DNA from: Paludibacteraceae bacterium
GTDB taxonomy: Bacteria; Bacteroidota; Bacteroidia; Bacteroidales; Paludibacteraceae
Assembly (NCBI GenBank): GCA_017525455.1
Contig: JAFXSS010000071.1
Location: 1-32,631, forward strand
Direction: 5' to 3'
DNA length: 32,631 bases
Below are positions 1-8,243 of this stretch, piece after piece; position 1 is the first letter of the stretch; the number at the start of each line of letters is the position of its first letter. Position numbers and translations under genes: made by a program. Under the pieces are notes generated by a model. It was not told where the DNA came from, made no database searches, and was given only the letters and a program-made list of their open reading frames with translations.

Positions 1-1
1 A

Positions 2-508
2 GCCATCCGTCTGGCTAAAGAGGCAGGATGCATGGTTAGTCTGGATCTGGCATCGTACAATGTGGTCAACGAGAACCACTGTTTCCTAAAGGAACTGATT
101 CGTCAGTACGTGGATATCGTGTTTGCCAACGAGGACGAGAGTTTCGCCTACACTCATCTCAATCCCGAGGAGTCGGTTGCGAAGATGGCCAAGGAGGTGG
201 ATATAGCGGTAGTCAAGGTCGGCAAACGCGGTTCGTATGTTCAGCAGGGCGAACAGCGTTATCATATAGGTGCTATCACTACATCTTGCACCGACTCAAC
301 CGGTGCCGGCGACCTGTATGCCGGAGGCTTCCTGCATGCTCTGGCTGACGGGTTCGATATACACAAGTGCGGTGAGATAGGTACAATTGCAGCCGGACGT
401 GTGGTGGAGGTGATCGGAACCAAACTGACCGAGGAGAACTGGGATGAGATTCGCCGTATCTGCGCCCTGTACAGGGGATTCATGATGCATTATACAATTG
501 AGCAGTAG
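2..508 (+). CDS. PfkB-family carbohydrate/nucleoside kinase, 3' part
   Basis: Partial gene; the reading frame is open from base 2, so the N-terminus lies upstream of the window. The visible 168 residues carry the C-terminal half of a ribokinase/PfkB fold: the NEDE segment near base 125, and the family signature DSTGAGDLYAGGF around bases 293-331, where the GAGD anion hole and its catalytic Asp sit. The stretch after it (AGRVVEVIGTKL) resembles the adenosine-kinase-like PfkB branch common in Bacteroidetes. PfkB kinases transfer the gamma phosphate of ATP to a sugar or nucleoside in the cytoplasm. It could be asked whether this is the KDG kinase of the alginate pathway, but the sequence looks more like the adenosine kinase-like group and the gene lies outside the catabolic operons. 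The substrate is not decided by what is visible. Confidence 0.85.
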   Translation, partial: AIRLAKEAGCMVSLDLASYNVVNENHCFLKELIRQYVDIVFANEDESFAYTHLNPEESVAKMAKEVDIAVVKVGKRGSYVQQGEQRYHIGAITTSCTDSTGAGDLYAGGFLHALADGFDIHKCGEIGTIAAGRVVEVIGTKLTEENWDEIRRICALYRGFMMHYTIEQ

Positions 509-570
509 CGCTGTGGCGTAATCATTAGGCTCGTTGAAATGATAATATGTTTACTAAATAATTTACTACC

Positions 571-1290
571 TTGAAATACTTTTACTACCTGTATCAATAT
601 CTGATAGCATTGCCGTTGTTCACGTTGATTACGATGTTCACGGCTATCACAACTATCATTTTTCAGCATTGGCGTAACAGTTGGTGGTTGCACGCCATAC
701 AGGCGTTCTGGTCGCGTTCGTTCTTCTACCTGCTGTTCATCCCTACTCGTGTGACGGGGCTGGAGAACATCAACAGCCACACTTCGTACGTGTTCGTTGC
801 CAACCATCAGTCGATGGCGGATGTGTTTCTTATCTACGGCTGGTTGCCGGTTATCTTCAAGTGGCTGATGAAGGCCGAGTTACGCAAAGTTCCGTTCATC
901 GGTTCGGGTTGCAAGGCTGCCGGACATATCTTCGTCAAACGCGGTAACACGGCTGCGGCTGTGCAGTCGCTGAAGGAGGCGGAGCGCGTGTTGCATGACG
1001 GCGTTTGTACGGTTATCTTCCCCGAGGGCACACGTTCCATCGATGGGAAGGTCGGACGTTTCAAACGCGGTGCACTGCAGATTGCGCTGGATCTGAAGTT
1101 GCCTATCGTGCCTATATCGCTGTCGGGCTGTTACGAGGTGATGAGAAAGGGAGAGTACCATGCCAATTGGCATCCCGTACACATGCATATCGGCAAGTCG
1201 ATAGATATATCTACTTTGGCAGAGGAAGATGTGCAACAGGCTATCGAAGATCTGCGCGAGGCAGTGATTGCCGGCATTGACAAAAAGTAA
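571..1290 (+). CDS. plsC: 1-acyl-sn-glycerol-3-phosphate acyltransferase (PlsC-like)
   Basis: 239-aa membrane acyltransferase of the LPLAT family, which acylates lysophosphatidic acid to phosphatidic acid in phospholipid synthesis. Visible evidence: a hydrophobic N-terminal segment (about residues 8-30), the catalytic NHQSMAD block (residues 78-84, the NHx4D motif with H79 and D84), and the acyl-acceptor binding block FPEGTRS (150-156). The length is usual for the family. The start is a TTG at 571; the next in-frame ATG (634) would remove part of the N-terminal membrane segment, so TTG is preferred. It lies 62 bp after the kinase gene on the same strand and may be co-transcribed with it. It is a housekeeping gene outside the alginate locus. 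Confidence 0.9.
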   Translation: MKYFYYLYQYLIALPLFTLITMFTAITTIIFQHWRNSWWLHAIQAFWSRSFFYLLFIPTRVTGLENINSHTSYVFVANHQSMADVFLIYGWLPVIFKWLMKAELRKVPFIGSGCKAAGHIFVKRGNTAAAVQSLKEAERVLHDGVCTVIFPEGTRSIDGKVGRFKRGALQIALDLKLPIVPISLSGCYEVMRKGEYHANWHPVHMHIGKSIDISTLAEEDVQQAIEDLREAVIAGIDKK

Positions 1291-1455
1291 ACAAAACCAC
1301 TCAAAATCTACTCAAAAACTCCAATGTCCGATAAATAGGGCGATGGAGCGCAATCGGGGCTAAACGGGGCATCACAAGTGCCCCGTAACTGATTGATTGA
1401 CACAAGGCTGCATATATGCAATTTTTTTTGGGTGTCTTGATTTATCGTACGTGCA

Positions 1456-1620
1456 TCAGTATATCTTCTGCATCGATGGATAACAATGATACTGCACATG
1501 GTTTTTGCCCATATCTTTGAACGAATGACCGCAGTGATAAACTATATCATCAATGATTAACCACCTATCGTGCGATGCCTCCTTCCAGATGTGCACATCA
1601 ATCGGTTCCAGATCAGGGTG
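1456..1620 (-). pseudogene. Remnant of an ORF6N/RhuM-type protein C-terminus
   Basis: A minus-strand reading frame ending at 1456 contains HDRWLIIDDIVYHCG followed by SFKDMGKN (bases about 1572-1501). From memory this matches the C-terminal signature HDRFLIID...YHIGASLKDLGKKW of Bacteroidetes ORF6N-domain (phage/RhuM-like) proteins. The residues upstream in the same frame are low-complexity hydrophobic and unlike the family, and the end (HVQYHCYPSMQKIY) also diverges. There is no room for the full protein of roughly 300 residues. I read it as a gene fragment left by a mobile or phage-related gene. The frame itself is real; the family link is by recognition, not by search. Confidence 0.5.
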
Positions 1621-1736
1621 ATAATAGTACAATGCCGAGGGGAGATTGCCCAAATATGGTCGATGAATGTGGACGAAGCACAAAAGAAAACAAACAAAGA
1701 AAAAGAACCAAAAAGAAAATAAAAATAAGGAAAGCC

Positions 1737-1832
1737 CAATTGTCCTATTGTCCAATTGGTCTTCTAATTAAATAGGACTACCCTATAATCCCTACTTGGA
1801 CAATCGGACAATAGGCAATCGGACAATTGGAC
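1737..1832. repeat. Imperfect AT-rich inverted repeat
   Basis: The left arm (1737-1760) reads CAATTGTCCTATTGTCCAAT and on; the right arm (1797-1832) carries GGACAATCGGACAATAGG followed by another GGACAATTGG. The arms are imperfect reverse complements and each arm is itself built from repeated GGACAAT/ATTGTCC words. It may be a degenerate small mobile element, a recombination footprint, or the transcription end of the leftward operon. No transposase is present. Confidence 0.5.
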
Positions 1833-1957
1833 TAATTAAAAATTTTAATTCAAATGGACTTTAATCAATCATACGCAGAGTTCTGCAATACTATTTGGAC
1901 ATATTTCGAACAGGGCCGATACGGCAACCGCAAGTCGGCTACGTATCACGTTTGGAC

Positions 1958-2902
1958 TCAACAGTCCCCCGCAGCGCTCAGTCCGTGGCTCGAGTAGATG
2001 CGTGCGGCGATAGCACCGCTGATGTTATGCCATACGCTGAACACCGCACCGGGGATGGTGGCCAACGGGAACGTTGCGAAATGCAGCACAGCCAGCGATG
2101 TAGCCAGACCGGAGTTCTGCATGCCGACCTCGATGCTCAACGCCACGCACTTGGGTTGCGGCAGGCGCAACAAGCGACCAACCAGATAGCCTATGCCGAG
2201 TCCTAGCAGGTTATGAATCATCACTACGAGCACTACGATCAGTCCGGCTGTCAACAGCCTGTCTGCATTGTGTGACACAACGACACCTACGGTGAGTGCT
2301 ATAGCCAACGACGAGAACGCCGGCAGATAAGGCGTGATGCGGTGTGTGAGCCTCGGTATGAACCGTTGGCAGAGCAGTCCGCCGGCAACAGGCAGGATAA
2401 CCACACATACGATGCTCAGCAGCATGCCCGTAGTATCCACATCCACCATGGTGCCGGCTAACAGCCAGACAAGAACGGGTGTCAACAGCGGTGCAATCAG
2501 TGTGGATGCGGCAGTCATACCCACCGAGAGCGCCAGATCACCTTTAGCCAGATACGTGATGACATTCGATGCCGTTCCGCCCGGGCAGCAGCCGACCAGA
2601 ATGACGCCTATCGCCAGTTCCTCTGGCAAGGAGAATGCCCGCGTCAGACCCCATGCCAGCAGCGGCATGACGGTGAACTGCGTGAGACAACCGATGAGAA
2701 TATCTTTCGGACGGCGGAGTATAATCCGGAAATCCTGCGCGGTAAGCGTCAGACCCATGCCGAACATGATAATGCCCAGCATAGGGTTGATCACCCACGT
2801 GCCTATCCATGTCAGCGACGTCGGCACCCAAAGGCTCACTGCTGCTACAATCAGCACCAGTACGCCCATCCATTTGGCTATGAAATCACAGATCCGTTGC
2901 AT
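1958..2902 (-). CDS. Bile acid:sodium symporter family (BASS) transporter
   Basis: 314-aa integral membrane protein with about nine or ten hydrophobic segments. The family marks are GCCPGGTASNVITYLAKGD (about residues 103-121) and EVGMQNSGLATSLA (about 258-271), both typical of BASS proteins, which move organic anions such as bile acids, keto acids or pantothenate with sodium in the inner membrane. It starts 23 bp after the stop of the PL38-type lyase gene on the same strand, so it is probably the last gene of the leftward operon. Transport of an alginate-derived keto-uronate is an attractive inference from this position, but no substrate can be read from sequence. An unrelated transporter that happens to sit downstream remains possible. 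Confidence 0.88.
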   Translation of the reverse strand: MQRICDFIAKWMGVLVLIVAAVSLWVPTSLTWIGTWVINPMLGIIMFGMGLTLTAQDFRIILRRPKDILIGCLTQFTVMPLLAWGLTRAFSLPEELAIGVILVGCCPGGTASNVITYLAKGDLALSVGMTAASTLIAPLLTPVLVWLLAGTMVDVDTTGMLLSIVCVVILPVAGGLLCQRFIPRLTHRITPYLPAFSSLAIALTVGVVVSHNADRLLTAGLIVVLVVMIHNLLGLGIGYLVGRLLRLPQPKCVALSIEVGMQNSGLATSLAVLHFATFPLATIPGAVFSVWHNISGAIAARIYSSHGLSAAGDC

Positions 2903-2925
2903 CCGGCAGTAAGAACTCTACACCG

Positions 2926-4104
2926 TTAATAGACCAGATAGTAGCGAGTGGAAGGTTTGGCGGTGTTGTAGGTGTCGAAGAGTTGCATATATCCCTTGTC
3001 GGGGAAATAGGCGTTGGCACGGTAGAGCACCCAGCACATGTTCTGTTGCTCTTTCTCCCACTGTGCTATCTGCTGGAACGGCCAGGCTGATACAGGCTTG
3101 CCCAGATAGGGTGTAAGAAAATCGATAGCCTTGGCTATACGGTTCTGCATATCGGGATGTGCGAGCAGGTCAATACCCTGCAGGCGGCAGATGTCCATCA
3201 TATCGAGGTAGTGCTTGAGGTTGTAGCAACTGTAGCCGTAGCCGCGCGTACGAGCGAGTTCCTTGGGCTGACGTCCGTCGAGTTCAACCTGCGGAACGAC
3301 ACGCTTCTCAACAAAACTGTTGAGATACCGCTGCGCTACAGAGTCGTTGCCCACAAACAAGGCATACACGGCAACCTGTATATGATAGGCCGTGCCGTGG
3401 TTGTTGTCCGCCACGTTCTCCTTGACGCCTTGCGGTGAGGTAAGCATCCACTCGAGGTAATCCGTGAACCACTGCCGTATAGCGGCTATATCTTTCGGCT
3501 TGGCGCTTTTGGACGCTGAGAGTATATCCACGGCATCGGGAACGATGAGGAAGGAATAGCCGTCCAGCAGTCCGGAGTTGCTGCCCTGATTGTTGTTGTG
3601 CCCCATGCGAACCTGACTGTACTGCATTGTGGGGTTCATGCGGGTCTTGCGATTGATGAACCATGTGCGCAGAACATCCCAGCCCTTCTGTGCATAGGAC
3701 TCGTTGCCGGAGTAATAGTACGCCAGCGCATAGACGGTAAGCATCTTCTCCATCGCATCCAGCGTGCGGCGATCCATATCTTCGGTCTCGGGATTGACCT
3801 TGCCGTCCTGGCGGATATACGGCAGGTGGTCGTCGGTCTTGGGGTTAGGCCACCAGTACCGCGCCATGCTGAAGTAGTCATGTTTGTCACCGCTGGGCGC
3901 CACGTGCGTCTTGTCGGTTATATCGGGTACGGGGTCAGCCAGCTTCTTGTCGGCATCACGTATGATACCTTTGATAGCGGCAGCAACATGTTCGTTGGGC
4001 TGATTGCGGTACGACTCCATCTTTTGGCGATCCCACACATACGATGTGGCCATCAGCGGCAATATGACGGCAGTAAGCAGAGCGGTAAGAATAAGTTTCT
4101 TCAT
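2926..4104 (-). CDS. Alginate lyase, PL38-type (alginate_lyase fold), secreted
   Basis: 392 aa with an N-terminal signal peptide (MKKLILTALLTAVILPLMA). The body looks like the alpha-helical toroid alginate_lyase fold: ARYWWPNP (81-88) near the N-terminus, a central DNNHGTAYH (233-241) and ELARTRGYGYSCYN (281-294). By analogy with PL5/PL38 enzymes the likely active-site residues are N235/H236, R285 or R287 and Y289. Such enzymes cleave alginate (or related uronans) by beta-elimination. PL38 enzymes are known, with PL6 and PL17, from gut Bacteroides alginate loci, which matches this context. No lipobox or sorting tail is visible, so a periplasmic site is most likely. Its ATG overlaps the stop of the upstream gene (ATGA, 4101-4104), suggesting translational coupling. 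The family number is assigned from memory of motifs and is less certain than the fold. Confidence 0.82.
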   Translation of the reverse strand: MKKLILTALLTAVILPLMATSYVWDRQKMESYRNQPNEHVAAAIKGIIRDADKKLADPVPDITDKTHVAPSGDKHDYFSMARYWWPNPKTDDHLPYIRQDGKVNPETEDMDRRTLDAMEKMLTVYALAYYYSGNESYAQKGWDVLRTWFINRKTRMNPTMQYSQVRMGHNNNQGSNSGLLDGYSFLIVPDAVDILSASKSAKPKDIAAIRQWFTDYLEWMLTSPQGVKENVADNNHGTAYHIQVAVYALFVGNDSVAQRYLNSFVEKRVVPQVELDGRQPKELARTRGYGYSCYNLKHYLDMMDICRLQGIDLLAHPDMQNRIAKAIDFLTPYLGKPVSAWPFQQIAQWEKEQQNMCWVLYRANAYFPDKGYMQLFDTYNTAKPSTRYYLVY

Positions 4105-5891
4105 AATACAATCTTCTGTACTGTGGATTGGTTGTCACAAACAATATGGGCAAAAACTATGCCACGAATACCTGCATCAACCGTCAGCACGCGGTTAGCC
4201 TGCACGTCGGCAGCGGAATAGAGCAGTTTGCCGTCGGGGGAATAGATCGTGAGCTGCCGGATATCGGTCAGCGCAGTGATGGTGTTTCCTGCCACGCACA
4301 GCAGTTCGGCAGCGGGAGCCGAAACAAGTTCGGTAGGCGTAGTGCCGTGGCGTGCTGCGAGTTGCGCGAGGTAGAGCGAACGGGGTTCAAGACCGGATTT
4401 GTTTCTACCTTCGACATAACCGAGCGTGAAGTCAGATGCGCTGACGGGGTTGCCTGTGATCTTTTTAGCCATGCAGCCGATGGCATAGTTCTGCGCCGTA
4501 GGCGGTTGTTGCAGTCCGATGGTGCCGTAGGAGACATCGACATCGCAGTTCCACAGCACAGACTGCACGGCAGCCCAGCCGTGACCCGTACCCATGGCAA
4601 CACGGTTGTAGAGCCCGAGCGTGAACGGGCGCGTCATGTTGATATCGCGATGATTGTCGTAGAGCATACCCTGCGTCCAGCCGCGGTGACCCTCGTTGAC
4701 ATTGAGTGCACCATCGGAGATGCAGTTCAGGAACACGTTGCCCGACGTGCCCGACGTGCCGTTGGAGATGTAGTTGTGTCTGCCGGCACGTGCATAGCAG
4801 TCGGCAAAGAGATTGAGTTGGGAGTATAGGTAGGTATTGAAGTTATACTTCCGCTCGCCTGTGGTTATACCCACCGGATCAACGGCCTTGCAACGCAGGA
4901 ACGAACTGCGTCGGCATGCCTCGGTAACGATACCCGACTGTCCGAAACCGCTGAACGTACAATCGGTAGCCCAGGCGTTCTCGATGCTGCGGAAGCGTAC
5001 GGCGTTCCAGGCATGGTTCTCATCCTCGCCGCCGGCACTGATGATCTCGATAGTGAGGTTCTCAATACCCGAACCGTAAACGGTGCCGCTCATGTTCGGT
5101 ACATAGATGTACGACTTGGCCAAACTCTTGTTGAGCGTGTAGAACACGGGTGCATCCAGCGTGATTGTGTTGCCGCTGATAGCGGTGATGTAGCGGTGGT
5201 AAGATACGGGATACTGCCCTTCGGTCCATCGTTCGTCAGGATTGGATGTAGCCGTTGGGTCGGGGTAGGGCACACCGCCGTAATTGACAGCAGCAAGCCA
5301 TGAAGCCGAGCAGGGATGGAAGATGATGATCTGTTGCCCGACTGAGTACCCCGAGGCGTTAGCCACGGTAACGGTCATTGCGCCCGGATGGACGATATTG
5401 TCGGTTATATGTTGCCTGGTGTTGCTTCGCTCCGAACTGCCCCATATACGGCTTTTGGCTCCCACTACCAGTACATCGCGCTGATGCGGCGTGTCGCCTG
5501 TGGCGCGCAGTACGGTGCCAGACTCGCCGCGCAGCACAACGCCGTCGTACGGCACGTTGACAGTGCCTTGTATCTCATATGTGCCGGCACTGAGCAGCAA
5601 CGCGCCGCGCACGCCGTTCACCAGCGGCATCTTGCCCACAGCGTCGATAGCCGCTTGGATATGTGCGGTGTTGTCACCCGATACGGGAGTGATGGTGCTG
5701 ACGGTAGGTACATCCGGGATCTGCCCGTCGCCACCCATATAGCCTGCATGACTGAAATCCGGCAGCACAAAGCCGTCGGCATCCGGGTGATAGACGAGCG
5801 TATTGTCCTGCACGGTAAGCAGTGCACTCTGCCACGCCATCAGCGTCAGGCTGCAGCATAGCAGACAGATGATACCTAAACCTCTACGCAT
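4101..5891 (-). CDS. Secreted parallel beta-helix protein, candidate polysaccharide lyase, with T9SS-like tail
   Basis: 596 aa with a signal peptide (about residues 1-22). After it comes a pectate-lyase-3-like start: DNTAHIQAAIDAV (from about residue 73), then GVRGALLLSAGTYEI, then PYDGVVLRGESGTVL. These are the first coils of a right-handed beta-helix, which continues with short repeats to about residue 450. A conserved-looking central part includes CTFSGFGQSGIVTEA, AGRHNYISN and EGHRGWTQGMLYDN. It may belong to the DUF4955/pectate-lyase-superfamily group, but I am not certain. The last 70 residues (LTIYSPDGKLLY...) resemble a T9SS type A sorting domain. It lies between the PL6 lyase (9-bp gap) and the PL38-type lyase (4-bp overlap), so a role in uronan cleavage or binding is likely. 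It lacks the PL6 K/R signature seen in its neighbours, and its activity is unknown. Confidence 0.8.
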   Translation of the reverse strand: MRRGLGIICLLCCSLTLMAWQSALLTVQDNTLVYHPDADGFVLPDFSHAGYMGGDGQIPDVPTVSTITPVSGDNTAHIQAAIDAVGKMPLVNGVRGALLLSAGTYEIQGTVNVPYDGVVLRGESGTVLRATGDTPHQRDVLVVGAKSRIWGSSERSNTRQHITDNIVHPGAMTVTVANASGYSVGQQIIIFHPCSASWLAAVNYGGVPYPDPTATSNPDERWTEGQYPVSYHRYITAISGNTITLDAPVFYTLNKSLAKSYIYVPNMSGTVYGSGIENLTIEIISAGGEDENHAWNAVRFRSIENAWATDCTFSGFGQSGIVTEACRRSSFLRCKAVDPVGITTGERKYNFNTYLYSQLNLFADCYARAGRHNYISNGTSGTSGNVFLNCISDGALNVNEGHRGWTQGMLYDNHRDINMTRPFTLGLYNRVAMGTGHGWAAVQSVLWNCDVDVSYGTIGLQQPPTAQNYAIGCMAKKITGNPVSASDFTLGYVEGRNKSGLEPRSLYLAQLAARHGTTPTELVSAPAAELLCVAGNTITALTDIRQLTIYSPDGKLLYSAADVQANRVLTVDAGIRGIVFAHIVCDNQSTVQKIVL

Positions 5892-5900
5892 AGTAGCCTG

Positions 5901-8231
5901 TTATGGAATGATACCTATATCCTTGCCATCGGTAGCGGCACCCGCCATCGGCGATTTGGGTGCTGCCAGGTCGGACTTCTTGAGGAAGACAGGTTTCTTG
6001 GTAACCATATCCGTAGCCTTGCCGCCTGCCTGCGAGCCAATCGGTCCGCACAGGTAGATGCCGCAGTTGGCAGCCTGCTGACCTACGCCCACCATACGTG
6101 CCGCCCACTTGGCGGACGAGTTGATGAACAGCGAGTTGGTGATGCTGACCTGCTTGATGCCTTTCTGGCGCAGGATAGTCTGGTCGTCACGGTCGTTCAC
6201 CTCGTCGAACAGGCAGTGGTCCACTATGAGCGAGCCGCCCGTGGTGGATTCGTCGTTGCCCAGACGGTTGTAATCGATAGCCCATTGGGCAATAGTGCGG
6301 AAGACGGTGTTGTAGAACACCACCACCTCCGCGTTGTATAGCCCTTTCTCCTCCTTCTCCTCAGCCAGCGCAAAGCCGCGATAGCAGTCGTGAATGCGGG
6401 AGTTGCGGATGATGATGGAGTCGGCAAAGGTGTTCTTGTACGCCTTGAACACCGCTCCGCCGTCCGTAACCAGAAAACCGGATATGTCGCAGCGGTTGAC
6501 AGTGAGGCAGTAGTTCGAAGCCGTCTCTTTGGCTGCTGTGAAGCAGTACTTGGCAAGCGGTTCGCCATCTTTGTCACCGCGGATAGTCAGTCCTTCGAGC
6601 GTGAGACGGGCGTTGCCGCCGATCTCAAAGCCGATGATGGTACTCTGGTCGCCTGCAATCTGTATCACGGGTTGTGCACCTTCGGCGGCCCGGATAGTGA
6701 GGTCGCAGGTGATCTTCGCCTTCTTGGTGATTAGATAATCGCCTTTTGCCAGTTCGATGATATCGCCAGCCTGCGCCTTGCGTATAGCCTTGGCGAGCGC
6801 TTCCTCGCCGGGCTCGGGTTGCCAGATCTTGGGTTCGCGCTGTACTTGCACAGTCTGTGCCTCGGTGGGTGTGTACCACGACGGTCCGCAGTTGTCCTTG
6901 GAGGCGGGGATATATGCCGGATCGGCAAACACACTGCCTGCCATCGCACCGATAGACTTGTCAGCCGTAGCAGGCATGAATAGGTCGCGCCAGAAACCCG
7001 TCTGCACATCGGTGGAGACAGATGCAGGATCGAATCCGGCAGCGGAGAACAGTATATTGTCGGCAAAGGTTATGTCATAGCCCTCGTCGTACGCCTGAAC
7101 GATATCCTGTGCAGTAGGGCAGTACACCATGTTCTTACGTATAACGGTGCGTTCGGGCTTGGCATCGCGCTCGCGGAAACCTTTGCCCACACACAACTCG
7201 AACGGATGGGTGCAACTGATGAAGGTGTTGTTCTCGATACGTGCATCTTTGACCTGATGGTAGCCGTTGAGCGGTGTGTCGAAGATGCCGTTCATGATAC
7301 TGAGTGCTGCGCGGAACTCCTTGCCTGCCAGTTTGTAGAAGATATTGTGATGAACATATTGCCCCTCATTGACTATACGTACACCGCCGGTGTGTTTCTT
7401 GTCGTTGCCGAGGAACAGGTTGCCGCACACCTCGTTGCGATCGCCGTGACGCAGCACAACCGATCCTTCGCACTCGTAGAACGTGTTGTTGATAACACGG
7501 TTCTCGCAACTCTTGACGGACACAATCTCCACCTCGCCGTCGCAGTGTTTGAAGTAGTTGCCCTCAACGATGGTCTGCGAGTTGGACTTGGATACCTGAC
7601 TCGTACCGATACGCATCGTCTCGCCACCGTTGGCGCCCAGCGGCTTGCGGTAGCCGAAGTAGTTGCGGTAGATGCGATGATGGTTCTCCTGCGAGAGCGA
7701 GTCGTTAGGCCAGACAATGAAGGTTGTACCCTGATTAGTCTTGCCGCCGAAGTAGCAGTATTGCACGGTATTGTTCTTACCCCACAGGCTGACCCAGTCG
7801 CTCTGCTCGGATTTGTCCTGCGGGTTATAGTCCTGAATGACGCACTCGCTGAGAACGGAGTGGTTGGCATAATCGGTGCTGCTTGTGCGGAACTCGATGA
7901 CATGGCGCACACCTTCGCCACCGTTGCGGAACACCAGTCCGGATACATGTACATACTCGCCCGAGAACCGTATGGACGATGCTCCTTGCAGAACGGTTTG
8001 CCCTTTCTGGGCTACGGTAACGGTTACGGGTTGTGCCTCGGTGCCTTGTGCCCGCTTGAGCACGAGTTGGGCATCGGTCCATATACCCGGTGCAAGCACG
8101 ATGGAGTCACCTGCTTGCACACGCTTAGCCTGTGCGTTGAAACTGTCAGCATCCTGTACGTAGTACGTTGTAGCACTGCTGCTGACGGCTATGCCCGTAA
8201 TCAGGGCTGCTATGGTTAAGATTCGCTTCAT
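5901..8231 (-). CDS. PL6 family alginate lyase, large two-part form
   Basis: 776 aa with a signal peptide (MKRILTIAALITGIAVSSSA). The N-terminal half (about 22-420) is a PL6 (chondroitinase B-like) beta-helix. Visible active-site features are CDGEVEIVSVKSCEN (230-244), with acidic E233 and E235 in the position that binds calcium in PL6 enzymes and K240 as the likely base, then VVLRHGDRN (258-266) with R261 as the likely acid, and TGGVRIVNEG (281-290). The C-terminal half (about 480-776) is a second beta-helix-like part, as in the long PL6 enzymes such as AlyGC. PL6 enzymes cut alginate by beta-elimination, often on guluronate or mixed blocks. It is 12 bp after the 460-aa PL6 gene and 9 bp before the beta-helix gene. 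No lipobox or sorting tail is visible. Confidence 0.92.
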   Translation of the reverse strand: MKRILTIAALITGIAVSSSATTYYVQDADSFNAQAKRVQAGDSIVLAPGIWTDAQLVLKRAQGTEAQPVTVTVAQKGQTVLQGASSIRFSGEYVHVSGLVFRNGGEGVRHVIEFRTSSTDYANHSVLSECVIQDYNPQDKSEQSDWVSLWGKNNTVQYCYFGGKTNQGTTFIVWPNDSLSQENHHRIYRNYFGYRKPLGANGGETMRIGTSQVSKSNSQTIVEGNYFKHCDGEVEIVSVKSCENRVINNTFYECEGSVVLRHGDRNEVCGNLFLGNDKKHTGGVRIVNEGQYVHHNIFYKLAGKEFRAALSIMNGIFDTPLNGYHQVKDARIENNTFISCTHPFELCVGKGFRERDAKPERTVIRKNMVYCPTAQDIVQAYDEGYDITFADNILFSAAGFDPASVSTDVQTGFWRDLFMPATADKSIGAMAGSVFADPAYIPASKDNCGPSWYTPTEAQTVQVQREPKIWQPEPGEEALAKAIRKAQAGDIIELAKGDYLITKKAKITCDLTIRAAEGAQPVIQIAGDQSTIIGFEIGGNARLTLEGLTIRGDKDGEPLAKYCFTAAKETASNYCLTVNRCDISGFLVTDGGAVFKAYKNTFADSIIIRNSRIHDCYRGFALAEEKEEKGLYNAEVVVFYNTVFRTIAQWAIDYNRLGNDESTTGGSLIVDHCLFDEVNDRDDQTILRQKGIKQVSITNSLFINSSAKWAARMVGVGQQAANCGIYLCGPIGSQAGGKATDMVTKKPVFLKKSDLAAPKSPMAGAATDGKDIGIIP

Positions 8232-8243
8232 AGAGTGGAAGTA

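Larger units (their letters stand above)
1291..1957. other. Intergenic region at the left edge of the alginate locus
   Basis: About 670 bp without an intact gene between the PlsC-like gene and the last gene of the leftward operon. It contains a decayed ORF6N/RhuM-like C-terminal fragment on the minus strand (about 1456-1620), a purine-rich tract (about 1670-1735) and an imperfect inverted repeat rich in CAATTG/GGACAAT words (1737-1832). No RNA gene or clear promoter was recognised. The operon running leftward should terminate here, but I see no strong GC stem with a T-tract close after 1958. Confidence 0.6.

Noticed and set aside
2..508. Kinase as KDG kinase of the alginate pathway
   Set aside because: Residues around the GAGD motif and the AGRVVEVIGTKL segment look more like the adenosine-kinase-like branch, and the gene is outside both regulated units; only the 3' part is visible, so this stays open.
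1575..1775. 66-aa plus-strand frame in the left intergenic region
   Set aside because: Its Lys/Arg-rich second half comes from the purine-rich tract and it matches no family; the minus-strand ORF6N-like remnant explains the region better.
1737..1832. CRISPR-like array from the repeated GGACAAT words
   Set aside because: The words are very short, irregularly spaced and arranged as an inverted repeat; there are no spacers and no cas genes.
7206..8219. 337-aa plus-strand frame opposite the 776-aa PL6 gene
   Set aside because: Antisense shadow of a gene with visible catalytic motifs; no domain is recognised in it.
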